From positions 62,001 to 126,000 of the forward strand of contig CALMWF010000041.1 in NCBI GenBank assembly GCA_937873445.1: DNA of 64,000 nt, in the 5' to 3' direction. A program made the position numbers and the translations under genes. Shown in pieces: positions 33,283 through 41,765 of the stretch; position 1 is the stretch's first letter; each line of letters opens with the position of its first letter. Origin of the DNA: an uncultured Alphaproteobacteria bacterium. GTDB lineage: Bacteria; Pseudomonadota; Alphaproteobacteria; Rhizobiales; Aestuariivirgaceae. Below the pieces are notes generated by a model. That model was not told where the DNA came from, did no database searches, and worked only from the letters and a program-made list of their open reading frames with translations.

Positions 33283-34326
33283 TTACTTCTTGACCACCTC
33301 AGCCGTGGGCCGCGGCGTTGTGGCGGTTTCCGCTGGCAGCTGCGGCACCGTGATTTCCGGCAGCTTGCCGGTCAGCGACTCAAGGAAGGCCACAATGGCT
33401 GTGGTCTCGTCGTCGTTCAGCGTGGCGCCCAATTGCGCCGTGCCCATGACCGCCACCGCTTCCTTCAGGTCCCACACCTTGCCGGAGTGGAAATAGGGGG
33501 CAGTGATGGCAATGTTGCGCAGCGGCCCGGCGCGGAACACATAGGAGTCGTCCGCCGTCTTGGTGACGGCAAAGCGGCCCTTGTCGCCTTCCGGCAGAAT
33601 GGCCGCACCCGGCTTCTCAACCACGCCGAACGGATAGTAGCCGTGGCCACCCACATTGACGCCGTTGTGGCAGGATGCGCAGCCCTTGTCGATGAACAGG
33701 GCCATGCCCTTCTTCTGGGCATCGCTGAGAGCGGCGTCATCGCCATTGAGATAGGCGTCAAACGGCGCCGGCGTCAGCAGCGTCACTTCAAACGCTTCAA
33801 TGGCCTTGGCCATATTGTCGAAGGACACCGGGTCCTTTTCCTCCGGGAAGGCGGCCTTGAACCATTCCACATACTGCGGCATGGAGGTCAGCGTCTTCAC
33901 GACATTGTCTGCCGTATTGGCCATTTCCACGCCCGCCTGCACCGGGCCCTTCGCCTGGGCCTTCAGGTCTTCGGCGCGGCCATCCCAGAACTGGGCCTCG
34001 TTCAGCACCGCATTGAGCGATGTCGGGGCATTGCGCGGCCCCTTCTGCCAGCCATGGCCGATGGAGGTTTCCAGGTTGTCGTCACCACCGGTGGTCAGGT
34101 TGTGACAGGAATAGCAGGAAAACACACCCGAAGCAGACAGCCGGGGGTCGAAATAGAGCGCCTTGCCCAGAGCAATCTTCTCCGGGGTCACAACATTGCC
34201 CTTCACCGCAGGGAGGGTGGAGGGAAGGGGTTTGAACGCCGCCACGGCCTTGTCACGCAGTTCGTCGGCCACAGCGCTGCCCGCCAACAGGCTGGTTGCC
34301 AACAGGATGGATGTGAGAAATTTCAT
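33283..34326 (-). CDS. Di-haem cytochrome c peroxidase family protein
   Basis: A 347-residue periplasmic protein with signal peptide MKFLTSILLATSLLAGSAVA. Two haem c sites are visible: CYSCH (C71, C74, H75) and CASCH (C216, C219, H220), in the CcpA/MauG arrangement. Family blocks LGKALYFDPRLSASGVFSCYSCHNL and APYFHSGKVWDLKEAV are present. It probably reduces peroxide with electrons from cytochrome c. The C-terminus has a Pro/Thr-rich tail. ATG at 34326 follows GAGGT. It is divergent from deoC across a region with two AT-rich operator-like sites. Confidence 0.88.
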   Translation of the reverse strand: MKFLTSILLATSLLAGSAVADELRDKAVAAFKPLPSTLPAVKGNVVTPEKIALGKALYFDPRLSASGVFSCYSCHNLTTGGDDNLETSIGHGWQKGPRNAPTSLNAVLNEAQFWDGRAEDLKAQAKGPVQAGVEMANTADNVVKTLTSMPQYVEWFKAAFPEEKDPVSFDNMAKAIEAFEVTLLTPAPFDAYLNGDDAALSDAQKKGMALFIDKGCASCHNGVNVGGHGYYPFGVVEKPGAAILPEGDKGRFAVTKTADDSYVFRAGPLRNIAITAPYFHSGKVWDLKEAVAVMGTAQLGATLNDDETTAIVAFLESLTGKLPEITVPQLPAETATTPRPTAEVVKK

Positions 34327-34382
34327 GGATAACCTCAATCAGTTGCGGTTCCTGCACATGCAGGGTGGGGTTACAGATTCGA

Positions 34383-34393
34383 ATTAGTCTAAT
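34383..34393. promoter_or_regulatory. ATTAG-T-CTAAT palindrome before the peroxidase gene
   Basis: ATTAG-T-CTAAT is perfectly symmetric and is flanked by AGATT (34375-34379) and AATCT (34391-34395), an outer inverted pair. It lies 57 bases before the peroxidase start. The CTAAT half resembles the elements at 13747, 34474 and 37131. Confidence 0.45.
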
Positions 34394-34470
34394 CTGAAAC
34401 CTTAACGGCTTGTAATCTCGCCCAGGCGTGCCGTCTTTGAGCCGGGTCAAAAGGTCAGTAGATTTGACCT

Positions 34471-34484
34471 ATTCTAATTTGAAT
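34471..34484. promoter_or_regulatory. ATTC-N6-GAAT operator candidate before deoC
   Basis: ATTC-TAATTT-GAAT, extended to TATTC/GAATA, sits 55 bases before deoC. It shares ATTCTAAT with the dsrE3A promoter site but has a six-base spacer. With 34383-34393 it forms a pair of related sites in one divergent intergenic region. Confidence 0.45.
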
Positions 34485-34538
34485 ATCGCTCCGGCACCTG
34501 CCCTTGCGTGCCCTTTCCCCCTGCGCGATAGGTGGGAA

Positions 34539-35510
34539 ATGACCGTCCACACCCATGATGAGTCCATTCCGCGCAACACCGGAACGGCGTTCCATCAGAA
34601 CTGGTTTGCCCGGGCGCAGGTGAATGCCGCCGCAGTTGGCAGCCGTGTGGCCGATCTGTCGCGCCGCCGCATTGCCCGCGAACAGGAACCCCTGTGGCTC
34701 ACCCGCGCCATTGAATGCATGGACCTGACCACCCTCGCCGGCGACGACACCAGAGGCCGGGTGGAGCGGCTCTGCGCCAAGGCCATGTCTCCCCTGCGTC
34801 CCGATCTGGTGCTGGCGCTGGGCCGCAGGGACAATCCGCCCCATGTGGCCGCCGTCTGCGTCTATCCCGCCATGGTGCCCCATGCGGTGAAGGCGCTGGC
34901 GGGCTCGGGCATTCCGGTGGCCTCGGTCGCCACCGGCTTTCCCGCCGGGCTCACGCCGCTTTCTGCCCGCCTTGCCGAGATCCGCTACGCCGTGGCTGAA
35001 GGCGCGGCCGAGATCGACATCGTCATCTTCCGCGAACATGTGCTGACCCAGAACTGGCAGGCCCTTTACGATGAGGTGGCCGCCATGCGTGAGGCCTGTG
35101 GCGCTGCCCACATGAAGGCCATTCTCGCCACCGGCGACCTCAGGACCCTGCGCAATGTCCACCGCGCCGCCATGGTGGCCATGATGGCCGGGGCCGATGT
35201 CATCAAGACCTCCACCGGCAAGGAGGAGGTGAACGCCACCCTGCCGGTGTCGCTCACCATGCTGCGCGCCATCCGCGACTATCAGGCGCTCTCCGGCCAG
35301 ACCGTGGGCTTCAAGCCCGCGGGCGGGCTGCGCACCGCCGCCGATGCGCTGGCCTGGCTCACCCTGATGAAGGAGGAACTGGGCAAGGCCTGGACCGAAC
35401 CCGACCTGTTCCGCATCGGCGCCAGCTCGCTGCTCGCCAGCATCGAGCAGCGGCTTGACCATCTTCTCACCGGGGCGGCCCCCACGCCCCACCGCCACAC
35501 CCTTGCCTGA
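34539..35510 (+). CDS. deoC: Deoxyribose-phosphate aldolase (class II DeoC)
   Basis: A 323-residue DeoC. The Schiff-base lysine lies in ADVIKTSTGKEEVNATL, the second catalytic lysine in VGFKPAGGLRT, and the preceding AILATGDL strand fits the fold. It splits deoxyribose-5-phosphate to acetaldehyde and glyceraldehyde-3-phosphate. ATG at 34539 follows GGTGGGAA; earlier in-frame starts would run through the operator region. The aldehyde-dehydrogenase-like gene follows by eight bases, the usual partner for removing acetaldehyde, though that copy looks inactive. Confidence 0.9.
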   Translation: MTVHTHDESIPRNTGTAFHQNWFARAQVNAAAVGSRVADLSRRRIAREQEPLWLTRAIECMDLTTLAGDDTRGRVERLCAKAMSPLRPDLVLALGRRDNPPHVAAVCVYPAMVPHAVKALAGSGIPVASVATGFPAGLTPLSARLAEIRYAVAEGAAEIDIVIFREHVLTQNWQALYDEVAAMREACGAAHMKAILATGDLRTLRNVHRAAMVAMMAGADVIKTSTGKEEVNATLPVSLTMLRAIRDYQALSGQTVGFKPAGGLRTAADALAWLTLMKEELGKAWTEPDLFRIGASSLLASIEQRLDHLLTGAAPTPHRHTLA

Positions 35511-35518
35511 GGCCCGCC

Positions 35519-37102
35519 ATGTCCTCGCCCTTTGCCACCCTTGACTATGGTTCCGCCCCGGTAAACGCCGAGGCGGCCCGCAGCTTTCTCGCACAGGCGG
35601 CTCCCCAGCCCGCCGTCGCGGCAGCGCAGAAGGCGGCTTCGGCCGCTGCCACCGCATGGCGCAAAACCGCGCCCGCCCTGCGTGCCCAAAGGCTTCGTGC
35701 CCTTGCCAGGCACATGGAACAGAAGGCGGGCTTTCTGGCTGCTCTGGCCGCGCTTGATGGCAAGGTGCCGGTGGCCAGCACTCTGGCCCAGGTAGTGCCG
35801 CGTGCCGTGGCGGCCCTTGACCATTTCGCCGATCAGGCCCCGCTGCTTGCCGGGGCACCCGGCCTTGCCGCCGTGCTGGGCGAGGGTGCGGGCCTTGCCG
35901 CGCTGGTCGAGGCCGTGGCCCCCGCACTGGCGGCGGGGCAGGGGGTGGTCATCGCTTCAGCCGCGCCCATGGCCCGTGCCTTCGCCGCGCTGGCCGCTGC
36001 AGCGGGCCTGCCCGGGGGTCTGGTGCAGACAGTCAAAAATGATCCGTCCACGGAGCAGGCGCTGCTCGCCCTTGCCGCCATCACCCATGTCAGCTTCACC
36101 GGCCCCAGGGCCAAGTCTCTCGCCCTGCGCGGCCAGCTTGCCGCCACCGGCAAGACCGCATCCTTCACCCTCAGCGGCCCCACGGTCCTCATCGTCCATG
36201 ACGATGCCGACCTTGACGCCGCGGTGGAGGCCGCCGCCCACTTGCTCTGGCCGGGCGAGGGGCATGGCGTCCGCCTCCATGTGCAGGAAGGCGTGGCCCC
36301 CCGCTTTTCCGGCAAGCTGGTGAACCGCCTGTCGCGCCTCCGCCTTGGCGATCCTCTTGACGCCAACACGGATCTTGCCGCCGATGTGAAACCCGTCCTG
36401 CCGGACATCACAAGCTTCCGCACCCCCGATGAGGCGGTGCAACTGGCCAACCATCCCGGTGATGCCGTGGCCGCTTCGGTGTGGAGCGAAAACCTGTCCT
36501 TCGCGCTCGACACGGCAGCGCGCCTGCGCTGCGCCACGGTCTGGCTCAATGGCGTAAACCACCACGCCCCGGCAGCACCGGCGGTTCAGCACTTCCCCCG
36601 GCCGGGCAAAAACCCGGCCACTGCCGAGATGCTGGCCGCCGCGGTCAAGGCCCAGACGGCCTGGGCGGCGCTGGCCCCCGCTGCCCGGGCGGAAAAGCTC
36701 GCACACCTTGCCGCCAGCCTCCCGGCCAGGGCCGCAGGCCTGGCCCACCGCCTCATGGCCGCGGGTGATGCCACCGGGGTTTCGCGCCGGGTCCAGCCCG
36801 GCCTCGTTTTCTTCACCCTGCCGGATCCCCAGGGTGTGCTGGCCGTGACGCCTGCCAGCCCCGGTCTGGAGGGGCTGGTGACGGCCGTCCTCCCGGCCCT
36901 GGCGGCGGGCAATGCCGTTCTCCTCCACAGCCCGGAGGGCGCTGCCCGCCGGGCGCTGGAGGTGGCCGCCGCGCATCTTCCGCCCGCCCTCATCAGCTTT
37001 GCCAGTGCGGAAAAAATCCTTGCCGATGAACGGCTTGCCGGGAGTTTCGCCGGAACCCCGCCGGCCCGTCACAAGACCGTCTGGGCCGCCTTCGGCACCT
37101 GA
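35519..37102 (+). CDS. Degenerate tandem aldehyde-dehydrogenase-like protein
   Basis: A 527-residue protein that resembles aldehyde dehydrogenase in two incomplete copies. The first (to about 355) keeps the order of the fold, but the general-base LELGG reads FTLSGPT and the GQxC catalytic segment reads WPGEGHGVRL, with no cysteine. The second (about 365-527) has only the N-terminal part, PDPQGVLAVTPASPGLEGL then PALAAGNAVLLHSPEGA, and stops before any catalytic region. It is therefore probably not an oxidising enzyme. It is very alanine-rich. It sits eight bases after deoC where an active enzyme is normally found, so it may bind DeoC or shape an enzyme assembly. Confidence 0.8.
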   Translation: MSSPFATLDYGSAPVNAEAARSFLAQAAPQPAVAAAQKAASAAATAWRKTAPALRAQRLRALARHMEQKAGFLAALAALDGKVPVASTLAQVVPRAVAALDHFADQAPLLAGAPGLAAVLGEGAGLAALVEAVAPALAAGQGVVIASAAPMARAFAALAAAAGLPGGLVQTVKNDPSTEQALLALAAITHVSFTGPRAKSLALRGQLAATGKTASFTLSGPTVLIVHDDADLDAAVEAAAHLLWPGEGHGVRLHVQEGVAPRFSGKLVNRLSRLRLGDPLDANTDLAADVKPVLPDITSFRTPDEAVQLANHPGDAVAASVWSENLSFALDTAARLRCATVWLNGVNHHAPAAPAVQHFPRPGKNPATAEMLAAAVKAQTAWAALAPAARAEKLAHLAASLPARAAGLAHRLMAAGDATGVSRRVQPGLVFFTLPDPQGVLAVTPASPGLEGLVTAVLPALAAGNAVLLHSPEGAARRALEVAAAHLPPALISFASAEKILADERLAGSFAGTPPARHKTVWAAFGT

Positions 37103-37108
37103 ATGACA

Positions 37109-37124
37109 CCCGCCCTTTGGCGGG
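37109..37124 (+). terminator. Short hairpin after the aldehyde-dehydrogenase-like gene
   Basis: CCCGCC (37109-37114) pairs with GGCGGG (37119-37124) over a CTTT loop, followed by GCTTGAATATATT. The tail is AT-rich but not a U-run, so termination is uncertain. Confidence 0.4.
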
Positions 37125-37130
37125 GCTTGA

Positions 37131-37153
37131 ATATATTAGAAATAACTTATATA
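37131..37153. promoter_or_regulatory. AT-rich inverted repeat before DUF2892 and the RND pump
   Basis: TATATTAG (37132-37139) and CTTATATA (37146-37153) form an inverted repeat with one mismatch and a six-base spacer, 37 bases before the DUF2892 start. The minus strand reads TTCTAATATAT at 37141-37131, identical to 11 bases of the dsrE3A promoter site. It may overlap the promoter -10 region itself. Confidence 0.5.
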
Positions 37154-37190
37154 TGCCGCCTGAGATTAAGTGAAATTCCGGAGATTACAG

Positions 37191-37394
37191 ATGAACATTG
37201 ACCGTTCCGTCCTTGCCTTCGCGGGTGTCATGGTGCTGCTGTCGGTGCTGCTCACAGAGTTCGTGTCGCCGCTCTTCATGTGGTTCACCGTCTTCATCGG
37301 CGTGAACCTGCTGCAGTCGGCCTTCACCGGCTTCTGCCCCGCCGCCATGATCTTCAAGAAGCTGGGCGCCAAGGTGGGCGAAGCCTTCCGCTGA
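37191..37394 (+). CDS. DUF2892 (YgaP-type) inner-membrane protein
   Basis: A 67-residue protein with two hydrophobic helices (VLAFAGVMVLLSVLLTEF and LFMWFTVFIGVNLLQSAF) followed by the family's TGFCPAAMIFKKLGAK. This is the membrane part found fused to rhodanese in YgaP and often placed in sulfide-detoxification operons. A possible role is moving small sulfur species, which is unproven. Start ATG follows CCGGAGATTACAG. The RND adaptor gene is 86 bases downstream and is probably co-transcribed. Confidence 0.85.
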   Translation: MNIDRSVLAFAGVMVLLSVLLTEFVSPLFMWFTVFIGVNLLQSAFTGFCPAAMIFKKLGAKVGEAFR

Positions 37395-37480
37395 GATTGA
37401 GACAACGGGCCTCGCTGCGCCGGGTCCCGTCGTCCTGTATGTCATCACCTTCCGTAACGCCGTCCGGCGGAGGACCACAC

Positions 37481-38485
37481 ATGCTGAAATTCCCATTGCG
37501 CTCCGTGGCGCTCGCTGTCCTGATGGCCGCTGCCGGCCCGGCGCTGGCCGCCGAATACCAAGTGCAGGTGCAGCAGGTGCCGGACCTGAAGGCCGTCTAT
37601 GGCAAGGTGGAAAGCCGTGACATCGTGGCAGCCCGCGCCCGCATCGGCGGCACGCTGGCCGAAGTCACCGTCACCGAAGGCAGCGCCGTCAAATCCGGCG
37701 ATGTCATTGCCCTGGTGGTGGACGACAAGCTGGCCCTCCAGCTTGAGGCGCTGGACAGCCAGTTGAAGGCCCTGCAGGCCCAGCTCGACAATGCCGCCCT
37801 TGAATTGAAGCGCGGCAAGGCGCTGGCCGCCTCCGGCACCATTGCCAAGGCCCGCCTTGACCAGTTGCAGACCCAGGTGGACGTGCTGACCAACCAGCTG
37901 TCCTCCACCCAGTCCAACCGCGCCGTGGTGGTTCAGCAGGCCCAGGAGGGCCGGGTGCTGGCGCCCGCCGCCGGCCGCGTGCTCACCATTCCCTCGCCCA
38001 GGGGCACCGTCATCATGCCGGGCGAACCGGTGGCCCGCATTGCCTCAGGCGGCTATTTCATCCGCCTCTCCCTGCCGGAGCGCCACGCCGCCCTGCTGAA
38101 GGAGGGCGACACGGTGGAAATCGGCGCCCGCGGGCTGCAGCCTGCCGCCTCCATCGGCCAGCCCCTGCGCACAGGCAGGATCGTCAAGGTCTATCCGGAA
38201 ATTGAAGGCGGCCGCGTGGCCGCCGATGTCGAGGTGGATGCCCTGGGCGATTACTTCGTCGGCGAGCGCATCCTGGTCCTGGTGCCCACCGCGCTGCGCC
38301 CGGTCATCACCCTGCCGCCCGAAGCCGTCAACAACCGCTATGGCGTGGACTATGTGAAGCTGATGAACGGCAACGGCCCGGTTGATGTGCCGGTCATCAT
38401 CGGCGGCATGATGAACACGCCAGACGGCAAAAGGCTGGAGATCATCTCCGGCCTGCATGACGGCGACCGCGTGGTGCTGCCATGA
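37481..38485 (+). CDS. RND efflux membrane-fusion (adaptor) protein
   Basis: A 334-residue periplasmic adaptor with signal peptide MLKFPLRSVALAVLMAAAGPALA. A split biotinyl/lipoyl-type hairpin domain flanks a coiled coil of about 80 residues (DDKLALQLEALDSQLKALQ onward), followed by beta-barrel and membrane-proximal parts. It would join the pump at 38482 to an outer-membrane channel, which is not in the window. Start ATG follows GGCGGAGG. It overlaps the pump gene by four bases. Confidence 0.88.
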   Translation: MLKFPLRSVALAVLMAAAGPALAAEYQVQVQQVPDLKAVYGKVESRDIVAARARIGGTLAEVTVTEGSAVKSGDVIALVVDDKLALQLEALDSQLKALQAQLDNAALELKRGKALAASGTIAKARLDQLQTQVDVLTNQLSSTQSNRAVVVQQAQEGRVLAPAAGRVLTIPSPRGTVIMPGEPVARIASGGYFIRLSLPERHAALLKEGDTVEIGARGLQPAASIGQPLRTGRIVKVYPEIEGGRVAADVEVDALGDYFVGERILVLVPTALRPVITLPPEAVNNRYGVDYVKLMNGNGPVDVPVIIGGMMNTPDGKRLEIISGLHDGDRVVLP

Positions 38486-41400
38486 AGCTGGGCATTGCCG
38501 GCAATCTCACGCGCGGCTTCATCACCTCGCCGCTGACGCCGCTGTTCCTGCTCGCCGCCTTCATGGTCGGGCTGGTGGCGCTGCTCACCCTGCCGCGCGA
38601 GGAGGAGCCGCAGATCTCCGTTCCCATGGTTGACATCTATCTGCGCGCCAACGGCCTCAAGGCCGAGGACGCGGTGAAGCTGGTCACCGAGCCCATGGAA
38701 ACCATCATCAAATCCATCGACGGGGTGGAGCACGTCTATTCCCAGACCAAGGACGACAACGCGCTGGTCACCGCGCGCTTCCTGGTGGGCACCAATGCCG
38801 ACGCCGCCATTCTGCGCGTCCACGAGAAAATCCGCGCCAACATGAACCGCATTCCGGTGGGCATTCCGGAACCGCTCATTGTCGGGCGCGGTATTGACGA
38901 CGTGGCCATCGTCGTTCTCACCCTGTCGCCCAAACCCGAGGTGGCCAGCCACTGGGATGCCAATGGCGTCACCCGCGTCACCCGCGAATTGCAGGTCGAG
39001 CTGGCCAAGCTGCCGGACATCGGCCTCACCTATCTGGTGGGTGACCAGCCCGAGGAAATCCGCATCACCCCCGACCCGGAAAAGCTGTCGCTCTACGGCA
39101 TCACCATGCAGCAGCTGGCCGCCAAGGTGGCGGGGGCCAACCGCTCCTTCGAGGCGGGCACCATCCGCGATGGCGGCAGGCAGATTTCCCTCATGGTGGG
39201 CCAGACCCTGCAAAGCCCCTCTGAAATCGCCAACATCCTGCTCACTGCCCGGGACGGCCGCCCCGTCTATGTGCGCGACGTGGGCGTGGTCGCCGTCACC
39301 TTCGGCAGCAATGAGTGGCGCGTTGCCAACATCGCCGATCTGAAGAACACGCCCACCCGCGTGCCCGCCGTGTCGCTGGCCATCGCCAAGCGTTCCGGCA
39401 CCAATGCCGTGGTCATTGCCGAGCGCATCGTCGAACGCCTGCACCAGCTTGAAGGCAGCGTCATTCCCGACGGTCTGCAGGTCCAGGTGACGCGCGACTA
39501 TGGCGAAACCGCCAATGAAAAGGCCAATGAGCTTCTCTTTCATCTGGCGCTTGCCACCATCTCTATCGTCATTCTGGTGGGCTTCACCATCGGCTGGCGC
39601 GAGGCGGGCGTGGTCGCTGTGGTCATTCCCACCACCATTCTGCTCACCCTCTTTGCCGCCCGCATCATGGGCTACACGCTGAACCGCGTGTCGCTGTTCG
39701 CCCTCATCTTCTCCATCGGCATTCTGGTGGATGACGCCATTGTGGTGATCGAGAACATTGCCCGCCACTGGGCCATGAAGGACGACCGCAGCCGCGTTCA
39801 GGCCGCCATCGAGGCGGTGGCCGAAGTGGGCAATCCCACCATCGTCGCCACCCTGACCGTGGTGGCCGCCCTGCTGCCCATGCTGTTCGTGTCCGGCATG
39901 ATGGGCCCCTATATGAGCCCCATTCCGGCCAATGCCTCGGCGGCCATGATCTTCTCCTTCTTCGTGGCGGTGATGGTCACCCCCTGGCTGATGATCAAGC
40001 TGGGCGGTGGCACCCACGGCCATGGCGACCACGGTGCCGCCCATGGCGGGCTGATGGGCAGGCTTTACCTGCGCATGGCCCGGCCCATCGTCGTGTCAAA
40101 GGCGCGTTCCTGGCTGTTTCTGGCGCTGGTGGGGGCGGCCACCCTTCTGTCGCTGGTGCTGTTCTACAGCAAGAGCGTGACGGTGAAGCTTCTGCCTTTC
40201 GACAACAAGTCCGAGCTTCAGGTGGTGGTCGACCTGCCGGAGGGGTCTTCGGTGGAGGATACCGACCGGGTGCTGCAACTGGCCGCCCAGCGCATCGCCA
40301 CCATTCCGGAAGTGACCTCGCTGCAAACCTATGCCGGCACCGCCGCCCCCTTCAACTTCAACGGTCTGGTGCGCCACTATTACATCCGCACCTCACCCGA
40401 ATTGGGCGACATTCAGGTGACCCTGTCGCCCAAGGGTGAGCGCGAGCGCACCAGCCACGACATCGCCCTTGAACTGCGTGAGAGGCTGAAGGACGTGACC
40501 CGCCCGGCGGGCACCGTGGTGAAAACGGTGGAGCCGCCGCCCGGTCCGCCGGTTCTGTCCACGCTGCTGGCGGAAATCTATGGCCCGACGCCGGAAGCGC
40601 GCCGCGTTGCCGCCGCCAAGGTGCGCGCCGCCTTTGAAAGCGTGCCCTTTGTGGTCGACGTGGATGATTCCATCGGCGTTCAGGTGGAGCGCGCCCGCGT
40701 GGCCGTCAATCAGGACAATCTCGAATATCAGCATGTCGAGGAATCCGACGTCTACGACACGCTGCAATATCTCTATGCCCCCAACACCGTGGGCTATTCC
40801 CACCGTGGCGGCGGCCGCCAGCCCATTCCCATCAAGGTGGGCCTGGCCAAATCCGGCAAGGTGCTGGATGAAAAGACCCTCTCCACCCCCATTCCCGCCA
40901 ATGTGCTGCCGGGTGATCGTGGCGTCGTGGAACTGGGCGATGTGGTGACGGTGAGCCGCGAGCTGACCTCCTTCCCCATCTTCCGCCACAACGGCCACCC
41001 CACGGAAATGGTCACCGCCGAACTGGCGGGCGCCTATGAGGCACCAGTCTATGGCATGATGGCGGTGGACGAGGCGCTGGACAAACAGGACTGGACCGGC
41101 CTGGAAAAGCCGGAAGTGATCCTGCATGGTCAGCCCACGGATGATTCAAAACCGGCCCTGCTGTGGGATGGCGAGTGGGAAGTCACCTGGGTCACCTTCC
41201 GCGACATGGGGGCGGCCTTCATGGTGGCGCTGCTCGGCATCTATATTCTGGTGGTGGCGCAGTTCAAATCCTTCAAGCTGCCGCTGGTCATCCTGACGCC
41301 GGTGCCGCTCACCCTCATCGGCATCATGCTCGGCCACTGGCTGTTCGGCGCGGCTTTCACCGCCACCTCCATGATCGGCTTCATCGCGCTGGCCGGCATC

Positions 41401-41733
41401 ATCGTGCGCAACTCCATCCTGCTGGTGGACTTCATCACGGGCGCGCGTGAACCGGGCCGGCCCCTGAAGGACGTGGTGCTGGAGGCGGGCGCCATCCGCT
41501 TCAAGCCCATCCTGCTCACCGCCATTGCCGCCATGATCGGCGCCGCGGTCATTCTGGCCGATCCCATTTTCCAGGGTCTGGCCATTTCGCTGCTGTTCGG
41601 TCTGGCCTCCTCCACCGCCCTCACCGTGCTGGTCATTCCGGCCATCTATGTGGTGCTGCGCGATGACGGCAAGCCGATGAGCAGCGAGGATGACGCGCCG
41701 GGCGATGAAGGCGCTGCTGCCGCCGCCCATTGA
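38482..41733 (+). CDS. RND-family inner-membrane efflux pump
   Basis: A 1083-residue AcrB-type transporter with the usual 12 membrane helices and two large periplasmic loops. Motifs LPREEEPQISVPMV after the first helix and the proton-relay helix ILVDDAIVVIENIARHW are visible. A histidine-rich stretch GGTHGHGDHGAAHGG near residue 511, on the cytoplasmic loop between the two halves, is unusual and may bind metal. The neighbouring DUF2892 gene suggests a role with sulfur or metal stress. The substrate is unknown. Confidence 0.9.
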   Translation: MKLGIAGNLTRGFITSPLTPLFLLAAFMVGLVALLTLPREEEPQISVPMVDIYLRANGLKAEDAVKLVTEPMETIIKSIDGVEHVYSQTKDDNALVTARFLVGTNADAAILRVHEKIRANMNRIPVGIPEPLIVGRGIDDVAIVVLTLSPKPEVASHWDANGVTRVTRELQVELAKLPDIGLTYLVGDQPEEIRITPDPEKLSLYGITMQQLAAKVAGANRSFEAGTIRDGGRQISLMVGQTLQSPSEIANILLTARDGRPVYVRDVGVVAVTFGSNEWRVANIADLKNTPTRVPAVSLAIAKRSGTNAVVIAERIVERLHQLEGSVIPDGLQVQVTRDYGETANEKANELLFHLALATISIVILVGFTIGWREAGVVAVVIPTTILLTLFAARIMGYTLNRVSLFALIFSIGILVDDAIVVIENIARHWAMKDDRSRVQAAIEAVAEVGNPTIVATLTVVAALLPMLFVSGMMGPYMSPIPANASAAMIFSFFVAVMVTPWLMIKLGGGTHGHGDHGAAHGGLMGRLYLRMARPIVVSKARSWLFLALVGAATLLSLVLFYSKSVTVKLLPFDNKSELQVVVDLPEGSSVEDTDRVLQLAAQRIATIPEVTSLQTYAGTAAPFNFNGLVRHYYIRTSPELGDIQVTLSPKGERERTSHDIALELRERLKDVTRPAGTVVKTVEPPPGPPVLSTLLAEIYGPTPEARRVAAAKVRAAFESVPFVVDVDDSIGVQVERARVAVNQDNLEYQHVEESDVYDTLQYLYAPNTVGYSHRGGGRQPIPIKVGLAKSGKVLDEKTLSTPIPANVLPGDRGVVELGDVVTVSRELTSFPIFRHNGHPTEMVTAELAGAYEAPVYGMMAVDEALDKQDWTGLEKPEVILHGQPTDDSKPALLWDGEWEVTWVTFRDMGAAFMVALLGIYILVVAQFKSFKLPLVILTPVPLTLIGIMLGHWLFGAAFTATSMIGFIALAGIIVRNSILLVDFITGAREPGRPLKDVVLEAGAIRFKPILLTAIAAMIGAAVILADPIFQGLAISLLFGLASSTALTVLVIPAIYVVLRDDGKPMSSEDDAPGDEGAAAAAH

Positions 41734-41742
41734 CGGATCAAT

Positions 41743-41764
41743 CCTCCCGGCCCCGGCCGGGAGG
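41743..41764. terminator. Hairpin between the converging pump and carboxypeptidase genes
   Basis: CCTCCCGGCC (41743-41752) is complementary to GGCCGGGAGG (41755-41764), followed on the plus strand by TTTA. It lies in the short gap between converging genes and likely terminates the pump transcript. Confidence 0.6.
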
Positions 41765-41765
41765 T

